Assembly: GCA_004431415.1 (NCBI GenBank)
Contig: QPMI01000585.1
Span: forward strand, 1-37,018
DNA from: Cyanophora paradoxa
Taxonomy: Eukaryota > Glaucocystophyceae > Cyanophorales > Cyanophoraceae
Reading direction: 5' to 3'
DNA: 37,018 nt
The notes below the pieces were generated by a model. The model did no database searches, was not told where the DNA came from, and saw nothing but the letters and a program-made list of their open reading frames with translations. Position 1 is the first letter of the stretch, and each line of letters begins with the position of its first letter. Below are positions 25,163-31,197 of this stretch, piece by piece. Made by a program: the position numbers and the translations under genes.

Positions 25163-25491
25163 ATGGCAGCGACGGAGGCGACGCTGGGCGAGCAGATCGA
25201 GGCGCGCTGGGGCCGCTTCCTCGACCTGCTGGAGCCGGAGGCCAAGGAGCCCGGGGTGCGGGCGCAGATCCAGTCGCTGCGCGGCATCGGGCCACGGCGG
25301 TCATCGTTCTGTTCAGGAGGCACATCAACGCGGAGGCGGAATTGATCAAGGCGAAGGACGACTCGGTTTTCGAGAGGCTGCCGCAGGAGTACGCCTCGGC
25401 CGTGCGCTCGCTATTCTACGGCAGCGGGCCCGAGCTGCGCGAAAAGCTCTGGCTTTACATCGAGCTCTTCGTCGAGCTGACCTCGGAGTGA
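25163..25491 (+). CDS. Small helical protein (about 109 residues, one frameshift)
   Basis: ATG at 25163, TGA at 25489-25491. The first 44 residues (TEATLGEQIEARWGRFLDLL) run in one frame to about 25293, where GGGCCACGG appears to lack one base. Coding resumes as ATAVIVLFRRHINAEAELIK and ends LWLYIELFVELTSE. The joined protein has a central hydrophobic stretch and a hydrophobic C-terminal helix, perhaps a membrane-associated helix bundle. No family recognised. If the slip were real, a 60-residue truncated protein would result. Confidence 0.6.
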
Positions 25492-25492
25492 A

Positions 25493-25507
25493 AAATATTT
25501 CTAAGGG
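25493..25507 (+). promoter_or_regulatory. Late-type promoter motif
   Basis: AAATATTTCTAAGGG, 13 bases before the ATG at 25521 and right after the previous stop. Confidence 0.7.
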
Positions 25508-25520
25508 GCAGGCGTAAAGG

Positions 25521-26324
25521 ATGGACCCCTCGGCGATGCTTGGCTTCGAGGCGCTGGCCGTGGACGGGCCGAACCCCGTGGGAATCCCGCAGCCCCGGAA
25601 GAAGGGCCGCCCCGCGAAGGAGGGCAAGGAAAAGGGCGAGAAGGCGCCGAAGGCCGACAGGATGGCGCTGCCGGGCGACGGGCCCGCGGTGCCGCCGACG
25701 GCGCCGAGCAAGGGCGCGAGCTTCAGCGTGCAGGAGCACATCGAAATGACGAAGAAGAAGGAGCAGAGCGTGAAAAAGGCGCTGGGAATCGACCTGCAGG
25801 AGCGGCCGCGGGACGAGGCGCAGGTGGACGTGGACGAGAAGAAGCAGGTTCTGCGGCAGATCGCGCAGTACCGGCGCTCGTTCGGGGGCGAGCTTACGTC
25901 CACGAAGAAGCTGAGCCTGGCGACGCCGCTGGACGAGCTGAAGGAAGAGTACGAGGAGATTCAGCGCGAGCTGAGCACGCGGGGTTCGCTGGAGGCGGCG
26001 CGCCTCTTTCTGATCGCGGGCATGCACTCGCTGGAGCACCTGAACAAGGCGTACGATCCGATCGGCCTGAAGCTCGACGGGCTCGGGCAGGCGACGCTCT
26101 CTTCGATGGACCAGGTGCAGCCGATCCTGGAGGAGCTGGTGATCAAGTACTCGCGCTACGTGACCCTGGGGCCCGAGGCGCGCCTGGGGATGGCCCTGGT
26201 GCAGACGGTGCTGGCGGTGCACGCGGCGAACGCGAACCCGGAGGTGATGAAGGAGGTGACGGAGGCGGCGGCCTCGACGGCGGCGGAGCCCAAGGCGGTG
26301 GGCGGCAAGTTCAACGGCCTTTGA
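25521..26324 (+). CDS. NCLDV-conserved protein resembling DUF5767
   Basis: 267 residues, ATG at 25521, TGA at 26322-26324. The N-terminus is a Lys/Pro-rich linker. The C-terminal 140 residues carry the pattern I recall for the DUF5767 family of nucleocytoplasmic viruses: a charged helix (LDELKEEYEEIQRELSTRG), then LFLIAGMHSLEHLNKAYDPI, then GLKLDGLGQA, a helix ending LEELVIKYSRYV, and PEARLGMALVQTVLAVH. The LN..YDP...KLDG core and the final PE-rich helix are the diagnostic parts. The family is thought to be virion-associated, with a hydrophobic C-terminal helix. The central EHLNKAYDPIGLKLDG match is strong by eye, but no search was made. Confidence 0.72.
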   Translation: MDPSAMLGFEALAVDGPNPVGIPQPRKKGRPAKEGKEKGEKAPKADRMALPGDGPAVPPTAPSKGASFSVQEHIEMTKKKEQSVKKALGIDLQERPRDEAQVDVDEKKQVLRQIAQYRRSFGGELTSTKKLSLATPLDELKEEYEEIQRELSTRGSLEAARLFLIAGMHSLEHLNKAYDPIGLKLDGLGQATLSSMDQVQPILEELVIKYSRYVTLGPEARLGMALVQTVLAVHAANANPEVMKEVTEAAASTAAEPKAVGGKFNGL

Positions 26325-26377
26325 GTGTAAAAGCTTGTAATCAATTGCACCAAAAATTCACAATTTATTCGTCCGAG
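26325..26377. terminator. Convergent 3' region with TGTAA elements
   Basis: 53 bp between convergent stops. The plus strand has TGTAA twice (GTGTAAAAGCTTGTAATC), the pattern of an algal-type polyadenylation signal, and the region is AT-rich (CAAAAATTCACAATTTATT). It probably ends both messages. Inference from known green-algal signals; the host is unknown. Confidence 0.4.
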
Positions 26378-27160
26378 CTACTGCATGGGGGCTGCGTACA
26401 TAGACTCGGGGTTTAGGTAGGGCTCGAAGCTGGCCTCGTTGTCGTAGGGCCTGAAGGCCAGCTCGGGCGTGCGGCCTGCGAAGCGAAAGGCGCCGACCTT
26501 GCACTGCTGCACGGCGAGGAAGGACCACTTGAGGCCGAACTTGCCCTCGGGGATGGCGTAGGCGGTGTCGATTTTGACGAGGGCGGCCACCAGGTCGCCG
26601 GTGCCGATGGTGGCGCGCTCGGTGATGAGGTAGTTGGACATGTCGACGACGGGGATGGTCTTGCGCTTGCCCGCCATCGTCTGGGTGCGGATGCGCATGT
26701 TGAGGTACTTGTAGAAGGCCTGGCCCGACTCCTTGTCGACCTTGATGCGCACGCTGGGGGTCTGCAGCACCGAGATCTGGTCCTTGGAGAGGGAGCGGCC
26801 GGGCGAGACCTTGAGCTTGGCCTGGTTCTGCTGCACGAACTCGCAGAATTTCGCGTCCAGGGCCTCGAGCAGCTTGAGGAACTCGTCCGCGGCGGGGTTC
26901 GTCTGGCCGTCGACGGCGCTGAGATCGGTGAGGTCCAGCGTGTAGAATCCGCCGTTTTCTTCCATGACGAAGGCCTTCTTCTCGTCGCTCCACGCCTTGC
27001 CTTGCTCTGTGTTGATGCAGGGGTTGATGGTGACCATGGGCGGCGCGTACATCATGAGGCCCTGCAGGCCGTCGTACTTGGCCTTGATGCGGCCGGTGGC
27101 GTCGATCTCGAAGGCGAGCTTGGCGGGGTCGATCTCGTTGGCGTTGCGGACGGTGGCCAT
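26378..27160 (-). CDS. Possible ssDNA-binding-type protein (260 residues)
   Basis: ATG at 27160, TGA at 26378. A mixed alpha/beta protein: an N-terminal region with KLAFEIDATGRIKAKYDG, a helical middle (ADEFLKLLEALDAKFCEFV), then beta segments SVRIKVDKESGQAFYKYL, DLVAALVKIDTAYAIPEGKF and GLKWSFLAVQQCKVGAFRF. The strand order and the 'GKFGLKW..L.Q.KV' ending recall a viral ssDNA-binding family (DUF5871/I3-like) that I know from nucleocytoplasmic viruses. The match is loose and made from memory. It has its own late-type motif (27187-27209). An alternative is a virion or nucleoprotein. Start chosen because the motif lies 27 bases upstream. Confidence 0.6.
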   Translation of the reverse strand: MATVRNANEIDPAKLAFEIDATGRIKAKYDGLQGLMMYAPPMVTINPCINTEQGKAWSDEKKAFVMEENGGFYTLDLTDLSAVDGQTNPAADEFLKLLEALDAKFCEFVQQNQAKLKVSPGRSLSKDQISVLQTPSVRIKVDKESGQAFYKYLNMRIRTQTMAGKRKTIPVVDMSNYLITERATIGTGDLVAALVKIDTAYAIPEGKFGLKWSFLAVQQCKVGAFRFAGRTPELAFRPYDNEASFEPYLNPESMYAAPMQ

Positions 27161-27186
27161 GTTGTCTGAGCTTAGCGTGCGATCAG

Positions 27187-27209
27187 CCTAGCGCTAGAAA
27201 ATATTTAAA
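27187..27209 (-). promoter_or_regulatory. Late-type promoter motif
   Basis: Minus-strand AAATATTTTCTAGCGCTAGG, ending about 27 bases before the ATG at 27160; the motif is longer and more palindromic (CTAGCGCTAG) than others. Confidence 0.6.
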
Positions 27210-27217
27210 GGGCGCCC

Positions 27218-27270
27218 CACCTGACTTCAGCTGAGCGCTCGGGTGATTCAGGTAAAACACGTGTTCAATT
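27218..27270. promoter_or_regulatory. CACCTGA plus CACGTG regulatory module, copy 1
   Basis: Between genes: CACCTGA, CTGAGCGCTC, TTCAGGTAAAACAC and then ACACGTGTTCAATT (27257-27270). A related module lies at 27621-27663, so this looks duplicated. The CACGTG palindrome overlaps the 27265 stop codon. Confidence 0.5.
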
Positions 27271-27555
27271 CGTCTCACTGGGGAGGGGAAGGGCTTCGAT
27301 CACGGCTACGCGAATATTCGAGAGTCTAAATCTGGCGCTGGGGCTGGCGACGGCGTACAGGGCGATCTCGTTCTTGGCGGGATTGAGCATGATGTGCTGG
27401 AAGCAGTCGCCCTTGCGGCACTCCAGCGAGATGTTGCGCAGCAGCCTGCAGTAGTTGAAGCAGATCTCGCCGTTCTCGTCCAGATCCTCTTCCATGGCCT
27501 CGTACTCGAAGATGCCGAAGGTCAGGCAGCAGGTGAAGTACTTGGGGGCGCACAT
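27265..27555 (-). CDS. Cysteine-containing unknown protein (96 residues)
   Basis: ATG at 27555, TGA at 27265-27267. It starts MCAPKYFTCCLTFGIFEYE, then acidic (EEDLDENGEICFNYCRLL), then SLECRKGDCFQHIM and an ordinary C-terminus (EIALYAVASPSARFRLSN). Seven cysteines are scattered rather than in zinc pairs. There is no late-type motif upstream; the 108-bp upstream region has CACCTGAC and a TTAAGAG possible TATA variant instead, so I class it as possibly early. Codon use is less extreme than the capsid gene. Function unknown; perhaps a host-interaction protein. Confidence 0.65.
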   Translation of the reverse strand: MCAPKYFTCCLTFGIFEYEAMEEDLDENGEICFNYCRLLRNISLECRKGDCFQHIMLNPAKNEIALYAVASPSARFRLSNIRVAVIEALPLPSETN

Positions 27556-27663
27556 TCTCTCGTTGGCTTACGGTTAAAGTGTGAGGAACCGAGGCCCCGT
27601 GCCCCCTCTTAAGGCCCCGCGTCAGGTGAGCTTCAGACGAAGTCAGAAAACACGCGTTCAATT
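27556..27663. promoter_or_regulatory. Upstream region of the 27555 gene with regulatory module copy 2
   Basis: It holds GTCAGGTGAGCTTCAG at about 27621 and AAAACACGCGTTCAATT at 27647-27663, the same module as copy 1 in the same relative order. No A/T-TTTCT promoter motif is seen. Confidence 0.5.
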
Positions 27664-28137
27664 TCAGAGGGATACAGAGCCATCAAGATCAAAGGAAATC
27701 ATCCTATCGTCAAGGCTAAAGGGGTAGCCGCACTGCTGGTGCAGCTGATCGACCTTCATCTGGGGGGAGCCCATCTGCCTCCGCAAGACCCAGATGTTGC
27801 ACTGATACCCCTCAAAGAATGTGTAGGCGAGGGAGCGGCCTGAGGGAGAGATCGCCGCGCAGAACGAGGCCCACTCGGGTACTTGAACATGCGTGCAGTT
27901 AAGGCGCCCCGCGGAGAAGGTCACGATGTAGGCCGTCTGTCCGGTTTGGGTCTTGGCGCAGGAGACCAGGGTGAAGGAGAAGCCATCGTCGGAGAGCTTC
28001 ATGAGGAGGATCTTACCGGGGCAGTCCTTGCAGTCATCTACTTTGCCGTCCTTGAGAACTTCCACCTCGCGGTCAATGGGCTCGCCGATCACGCGCACGG
28101 TGTATTCCTCGACGAAGAACTGGGCAACAAGGGCCAT
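27664..28137 (-). CDS. Unknown protein, possibly beta-propeller-like (157 residues)
   Basis: ATG at 28137, TGA at 27664-27666. Repeated short beta segments: FFVEEYTVRVIGEP, KILLMKLSDDGFSFTLVSC, AYIVTFSAGRLNCTHV, FCAAISPSGRSLAYTFFEG and CNIWVLRRQM. The 'AAISPSGRSLAYTF...NIWVL' part resembles a WD40-type blade, but there is only one or two blades' worth. A TATA-like element (TATAAG) and CACCTGA sites lie about 60-100 bases upstream, and no late motif is present, so it may be an early gene. No function assigned. Confidence 0.65.
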   Translation of the reverse strand: MALVAQFFVEEYTVRVIGEPIDREVEVLKDGKVDDCKDCPGKILLMKLSDDGFSFTLVSCAKTQTGQTAYIVTFSAGRLNCTHVQVPEWASFCAAISPSGRSLAYTFFEGYQCNIWVLRRQMGSPQMKVDQLHQQCGYPFSLDDRMISFDLDGSVSL

Positions 28138-28194
28138 GTTGCTTGCTGGTTGCGTTGAGAGAGATTGAGAGTGTGAGGGGAACGCCGCGTGCCG

Positions 28195-28246
28195 CGTGCT
28201 TATAGAGGCCGTTCAGGTGAGGTTCAGGTGAGCGCTCACCTGAGGA
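28195..28246. promoter_or_regulatory. TATA-box promoter with CACCTGA palindrome upstream of the 28137 gene
   Basis: On the minus strand CTATAAGC (plus 28198-28205) is a TATA box about 60 bases before the ATG at 28137. Just upstream, TTCAGGTGAG occurs twice and 28224-28243 is a perfect 20-bp palindrome, TCAGGTGAGC/GCTCACCTGA. Confidence 0.6.
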
Positions 28247-28255
28247 GGGGGGGAG

Positions 28256-28345
28256 AAGTGACGCGGACGCGAAAGATTCCGTCATGGGTTTTTCCGTCAT
28301 GGGCTGGAACTTGGACCTGGGACTCGGGCCCAAACTCTCCCGGTA
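28256..28345 (+). repeat. Control-element copy 1 (forward)
   Basis: Part of a four-copy family. Contains GTGACGCGGACGC, two direct CCGTCATGGG units 14 bp apart, then GGCTGGAACTTGGAC, GACTCGGGC and CTCCCGGTAAAAAAATAG. It faces forward, 50 bp upstream of the 28396 gene, so it may act as promoter or replication element. Confidence 0.75.
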
Positions 28346-28368
28346 AAAAAATAGATTCGAACTTGGCG

Positions 28369-28383
28369 CCATTTTCTGATGCT
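28369..28383 (+). promoter_or_regulatory. Late-type promoter motif (variant)
   Basis: CCATTTTCTGATGCT, 12 bases before the ATG at 28396. Same TTTTCTGATGC core as before the S74 fibre gene. Confidence 0.5.
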
Positions 28384-28395
28384 AGTCTACCCACC

Positions 28396-28797
28396 ATGGA
28401 GCCCGCCATCTCCCAGCTGGTCTCCCAGGGCGCCAAGCTCGACAAGGCCCTCAACATCTACCTTCAGCTGATCGAGCTGGCATGGCCCGAGCCAATGATT
28501 GCCCAGGCCTGCAAATCGCTCCACGTGGCGTTCGATGCGCCGTTCTCAGGTGACCCGGATCAGGTGACATCCTGGACCAAGGAGGAGATAAAGGCAGACT
28601 TTGAGGCGCTTTTCTCATTTATGAGCAAGAAGTATGCCGAAATCGAAGCAGCCAAGGATGCCGAAGCCCAAGGCGGTGAAGACGCAGAAGCCCCAGAAGC
28701 CCCAGCCCAAGGCCCTGCCGGCGACCAAGGCACCGAAGTTCAAGGCGCTGGGCCCCCTGCAGAGGGCGAAGGCCAAGGCCGACCTGCGTCCGCGTAG
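28396..28797 (+). CDS. Acidic helical protein (133 residues), overlapping the next ORF
   Basis: ATG at 28396 in a strong context (CCACCATGG), TAG at 28795-28797. The N-terminal 85 residues are a helical domain (ISQLVSQGAKLDKALNIYLQ, KEEIKADFEALFSFMSKKYA); the last 45 are Glu/Ala/Gly/Gln-rich low complexity. From 28634 the DNA also encodes a Lys/Pro-rich protein in another frame. Either these are true overlapping genes or one gene with a slip somewhere in 28640-28790. The helical start has no recognised family. Confidence 0.6.
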   Translation: MEPAISQLVSQGAKLDKALNIYLQLIELAWPEPMIAQACKSLHVAFDAPFSGDPDQVTSWTKEEIKADFEALFSFMSKKYAEIEAAKDAEAQGGEDAEAPEAPAQGPAGDQGTEVQGAGPPAEGEGQGRPASA

Positions 28798-29062
28798 GCC
28801 CAAGGACATAGCCAAGGAGGCAAGCGGCCACAGGCCGGACTGGCCGGCGCCGGCGCCCTACCGCTACCTCAAGCTGGACAAGAGCAACGATACCGGCTTC
28901 ACCAGGAGGAGGTGGCCTGAGCCTCTCAGGTGGCTGGAGCCAAGGGAGATCAAGGCCGGAGGCGGTATCGAGCTAGCGCTAGCGCTGGGAGGCGGTGGTG
29001 GTGCAGACTTGGAGGAGCAGGCCTTGCTAGATACCATCAACTTGGGCAAGGTAGAGCTGTGA
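28634..29062 (+). CDS. Lys/Pro-rich basic protein (142 residues), overlapping the previous ORF
   Basis: ATG at 28634, TGA at 29060-29062. The first 60 residues are PK-repeats (PKSKQPRMPKPKAVKTQKPQ and similar), then KADLRPRRPKDIAKEASG, followed by a compact region (PYRYLKLDKSNDTGFTRRRW, PLRWLEPREIKAGG) and a Gly/Leu-rich end. Overlaps the preceding gene by 164 bp. The KP tract could be a nuclear-localisation or DNA-binding arm. A joined protein (acidic helical head plus this tail) is equally possible. Its C-terminus lies right beside the first inverted arm. Confidence 0.5.
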   Translation: MPKSKQPRMPKPKAVKTQKPQKPQPKALPATKAPKFKALGPLQRAKAKADLRPRRPKDIAKEASGHRPDWPAPAPYRYLKLDKSNDTGFTRRRWPEPLRWLEPREIKAGGGIELALALGGGGGADLEEQALLDTINLGKVEL

Positions 29063-29210
29063 TATCTAGCTAGTGCTTGCTAGCGCTTGCTTAATTAATT
29101 AACCTGAAGTTACCTGACATTTACCTGAAAGGTTACGGAGGTTGCGGACGCGTCACAATTCCGTCATGGGTTTTCCGTCATGGGCTGGAACTTGGACTCG
29201 GGACTCGGCC
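29061..29210 (+). repeat. Inner inverted repeat, left arm (contains control-element copy 2, forward)
   Basis: Begins GATATCTAGCTAG with CTAGCG units and TTAATTAATTAA, then three ACCTGA repeats, GGTTACGGAGGTTGCGGACG, two CCGTCATGGG units and GAACTTGGACTCGGGACTCG. The reverse complement matches 29416-29543 over nearly its whole length apart from an insertion of about 20 bp (the ACCTGA block). Confidence 0.85.
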
Positions 29211-29415
29211 GCAAAACTCGGCGTAAAAAAATACACGTGTTTTTGTCAAGTCTAACGTACCGACTCTGTACCCCTCTATTCGACTTGAAGGTAATTTCAA
29301 GTTGCTATGACATTATCGTTATTCACAATCAATGAATACTGTAATGTAGTATAGAACGGTCACAAGTGGGGTACGTCGTTCTTGTTCAAGTCTCGAACTT
29401 ACCGGGAGAATTCCC
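29211..29415. other. Loop between inner inverted arms, AT-rich, with stem-loop
   Basis: 205 bp with no gene. It holds TACACGTGTTTTT (CACGTG), a short perfect stem-loop ACTTGAA-GGTAAT-TTCAAGT at 29283-29302, an AT-rich stretch (GACATTATCGTTATTCACAA), and CCGGGAGAATTCCCGG dyads at its right edge. A candidate origin or nick-site region for the HUH proteins. Confidence 0.55.
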
Positions 29416-29543
29416 GGCCGAGTCCCGAGTCCAAGTTCCAGCCCATGACGGAAAACCCATGACGGAATTGTGACGCGTCCGCAACCTCCGCAACCTTTCA
29501 GTTAATTAATTAAGCAAGCGCTAGCGCTAGCTAGCTAGATATC
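29416..29543 (-). repeat. Inner inverted repeat, right arm (contains control-element copy 3, reverse)
   Basis: Reverse complement of 29061-29210: GGCCGAGTCCCGAGTCCAAG, two CCCATGACGG units, ACGCGTCCGCAACC, TTAATTAATTAAGCAAGCGC and CTAGCTAGATATC. Arms of this length could extrude as a hairpin of about 130 bp. Confidence 0.85.
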
Positions 29544-29630
29544 GATACCACCTAGCTAGTACTACTTAGTACTACTAGGATACTAGGACATTTGGACATA
29601 GGGGGTACCCCGCCGAGTTCAAGTCTTGAA
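29544..29630. other. Spacer with short TACTACT/CTAGTACTA repeats
   Basis: Contains AGTACTACTTAGTACTACT and TAGGATACTAGGA units and the perfect palindrome TTCAAG-T-CTTGAA at 29619-29631. No coding potential. Confidence 0.6.
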
Positions 29631-29735
29631 CTTACCAGGAGAATTCCCGGCCGAGTCCCGAGTCCAAGTTCCAGCCCATGACGGAAAACCCATGACGGAA
29701 TCTTTTGCGTCCGCGTCATTTCTCCCCCCTCCTAC
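29631..29735 (-). repeat. Control-element copy 4 (reverse)
   Basis: Outer partner of copy 1 in inverted orientation. It shares GAATTCCCGGCCGAGTCCCG with copy 3 and the TTTTGCGTCCGCGTCATTTC end with copy 1, including the two CCCATGACGG units. It lies 50 bp upstream of the 29786 gene. Confidence 0.75.
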
Positions 29736-29760
29736 GTTCGCAATCTCCGGACGCCTCCCA

Positions 29761-29778
29761 CAATTTTCCAAGGTACCC
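29761..29778 (+). promoter_or_regulatory. Late-type promoter motif (variant)
   Basis: CAATTTTCCAAGGTACCC, seven bases before the ATG at 29786. Confidence 0.5.
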
Positions 29779-29785
29779 AGCAAGC

Positions 29786-30073
29786 ATGGACTTTACTGAC
29801 TGCGCAGGTATCAAGCAGGAGCCTGAGGACCTTCTCACCGCCGCCGCCTCGGCGCCCAAGCAGCGCCGCCGCCGCGGGCCCAAGTCCCTCTGCTCCGAGC
29901 CCGAGATCCTGGCGGCTCCGGCGCGCGGGCCGGAGACCGTGGACCTGACCCTGGAGGAGCCGGCGCGCGGCCCGCCGCGCCTGCTGATCCTTGCGGCGGC
30001 GGCGGCCGCGCTCTACTACGCCGCCCGGCGCCTGGGCCCGCAGCTCTCGGGCCTGGTCCGGAACCTTTTCTAA
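29786..30073 (+). CDS. Tail-anchored protein with SUMO-type motifs (95 residues)
   Basis: ATG at 29786, TAA at 30071-30073. The N-terminus carries GIKQEPEDL, a textbook psi-K-x-E SUMO-attachment site, then basic SAPKQRRRRGPKSL (a nuclear-localisation type run), then ETVDLTLEEP, which matches the SUMO-interacting V-D-L-T pattern before acidic residues. A hydrophobic segment at about 73-88 (LLILAAAAAALYYAARRL) and a short tail (SGLVRNLF) end the protein. So it could be a nuclear or inner-membrane protein that engages the host SUMO system, perhaps at nuclear bodies. The motifs are short and could occur by chance. A longer in-frame extension to 29705 lacks an ATG. Confidence 0.7.
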   Translation: MDFTDCAGIKQEPEDLLTAAASAPKQRRRRGPKSLCSEPEILAAPARGPETVDLTLEEPARGPPRLLILAAAAAALYYAARRLGPQLSGLVRNLF

Positions 30074-30074
30074 G
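30064..30074 (+). promoter_or_regulatory. Late-type promoter motif overlapping a stop
   Basis: CCTTTTCTAAG; the TAA is the preceding stop, and the next ATG is nine bases on. Confidence 0.6.
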
Positions 30075-30083
30075 TCTTTCCCA

Positions 30084-30425
30084 ATGGAGGCCCTGCTAGA
30101 TCTCATGGCCTTTGCGTTGCCCATCTTCTTCCTGGTAGGCCTCAGCCGCATGGAGCGCGAGGCGCGCCAGCCCGAGCGCGTCGAGCGCGGCCTCACCCCC
30201 GCAGAGCAGCGCAACCTCACCGAGTGGGACCTGGCGCTCATGGCCGGCCGCATGCTCGACGGCAACCGTCTCGAGCCGGGCCACCGCCTCAAGCTAGAGG
30301 ACGGCGGCACGGCCCTCTGGGACGGCGAGGCCTGGAAGCACGATTCGACGGGCGAGCCGATGAAGCTGCTCGCCTCCGGCAACAAGTACTGGCGCGGCGA
30401 CTCGATGGAGTTCCGGCGCCCGTGA
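30084..30425 (+). CDS. N-anchored membrane protein (113 residues)
   Basis: ATG at 30084, TGA at 30423-30425. One membrane segment at about residues 4-20 (LLDLMAFALPIFFLVGL), then an Arg/Glu-rich stalk (SRMEREARQPERVERGLTP), a helical segment (EQRNLTEWDLALMAGRMLDG) and a C-terminal part with beta-like loops (GGTALWDGEAWKHDSTGEP, NKYWRGDSMEFRRP). The topology suggests a type II membrane protein with a soluble domain of about 90 residues. No family recognised; the small folded domain and late motif suit a virion membrane protein. Confidence 0.7.
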   Translation: MEALLDLMAFALPIFFLVGLSRMEREARQPERVERGLTPAEQRNLTEWDLALMAGRMLDGNRLEPGHRLKLEDGGTALWDGEAWKHDSTGEPMKLLASGNKYWRGDSMEFRRP

Positions 30426-30473
30426 TTGCTAGTGATTTTCTGGTCCCTCTTCTAGCCCTTCTACCAGCAAAGA

Positions 30474-30757
30474 ATGCCCGACCCTCGCCCGACCCCGCCG
30501 CAGGTGCCGAGAGCGCGGGCAGCTCGGACGAGTACTCCGAGCTCACGGATCCCGACCCCGACGAGCCCGGCGACGCCTTCGCGACGGAGAACGAGCGCTC
30601 CCTCATGCGCGTCTACGAGGCGCTGCGCGAGGCGATCTACTGGGAGGATCCCCGCCTGGGAACCCTGATGAACTTTGCCAAGTTCGCCGAGTTCATGTTC
30701 GCTATGACCGTGCCCTTCACCCGAGTCGTGCTCTGGGATAGGAACAGGAACTGGTAA
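30474..30757 (+). CDS. Acidic N-terminus, helical membrane-associated protein (frameshifted near its start)
   Basis: Reading from the ATG at 30474 (MPDPRPTPP) a slip near 30500-30520 leads into AGAESAGSSDEYSELTDPDP, and coding then runs without break to a TAA at 30755-30757. The body has an acidic Ser/Asp/Glu stretch, a helix (RSLMRVYEALREAIYWEDP) and a hydrophobic C-terminal stretch (FAKFAEFMFAMTVPFTRVVL). The motif GATTTTCTGGTCCC at about 30433 precedes the ATG, which supports it. Without the slip only a 64-residue basic shadow would result. Product about 93 residues. No family recognised. Confidence 0.55.
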
Positions 30758-30784
30758 AGGCATTGAATACAACAGTACAGAGCC

Positions 30785-31162
30785 CTACGAGCTAGAGCTG
30801 CTATCGCCCGAGTCCAGGCGCGCCTTCTTGGCCTTGGAGCGGCGGAGGCGGGAGACGTACTGCAGGCGCAGGTTGCGCACTAGGAGCTCGCCGGCCGTGG
30901 TGCCCGGCAGCCCGGGAACCGAGTCCGTGGGCAGCAGCTGTCCCTCGCGTATCGCCTTGTACGTCTTGCGCTTGTTGAATGCAACCTTCTCCGTATCCTC
31001 CGCGACCGGGACCTCCAGCGCCAGCGTGCGCTTGGCCTTCTTGACGGAGACTGCGTTCGCACGCTCCAGCTTCACTCCGGGCTCCAGGGGGGTAGGGGCG
31101 ACTGCGTTCGCCACCGGGTTCTCAGCGAAGGAAACACGGGGGGAAGAGCCGCCGCGGGGCAT
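30785..31162 (-). CDS. Basic nuclear-type protein with serine tail (125 residues)
   Basis: ATG at 31162, TAG at 30785-30787. Basic throughout, with KKAKRTLALEVPVAEDTEKV, NKRKTYKAIREGQ and RLRRSKAKKARLDS near the C-terminus, the last two looking like nuclear-localisation signals. It ends in DSGDSSSSS, a phospho-acceptor-like tail. A VKLE also fits the SUMO consensus. No folded family recognised. Probably a nuclear DNA- or RNA-binding accessory. A late motif precedes it and overlaps the next gene's stop. Confidence 0.7.
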   Translation of the reverse strand: MPRGGSSPRVSFAENPVANAVAPTPLEPGVKLERANAVSVKKAKRTLALEVPVAEDTEKVAFNKRKTYKAIREGQLLPTDSVPGLPGTTAGELLVRNLRLQYVSRLRRSKAKKARLDSGDSSSSS

Positions 31163-31177
31163 GGTTCGCTCAGTTTA

Positions 31178-31197
31178 CCTAGCGTTTAGAAAATAGC
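31178..31197 (-). promoter_or_regulatory. Late-type promoter motif
   Basis: Minus-strand GCTATTTTCTAAACGCTAGG, 15 bases before the ATG at 31162, containing the TAG stop of the upstream gene. Confidence 0.6.
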
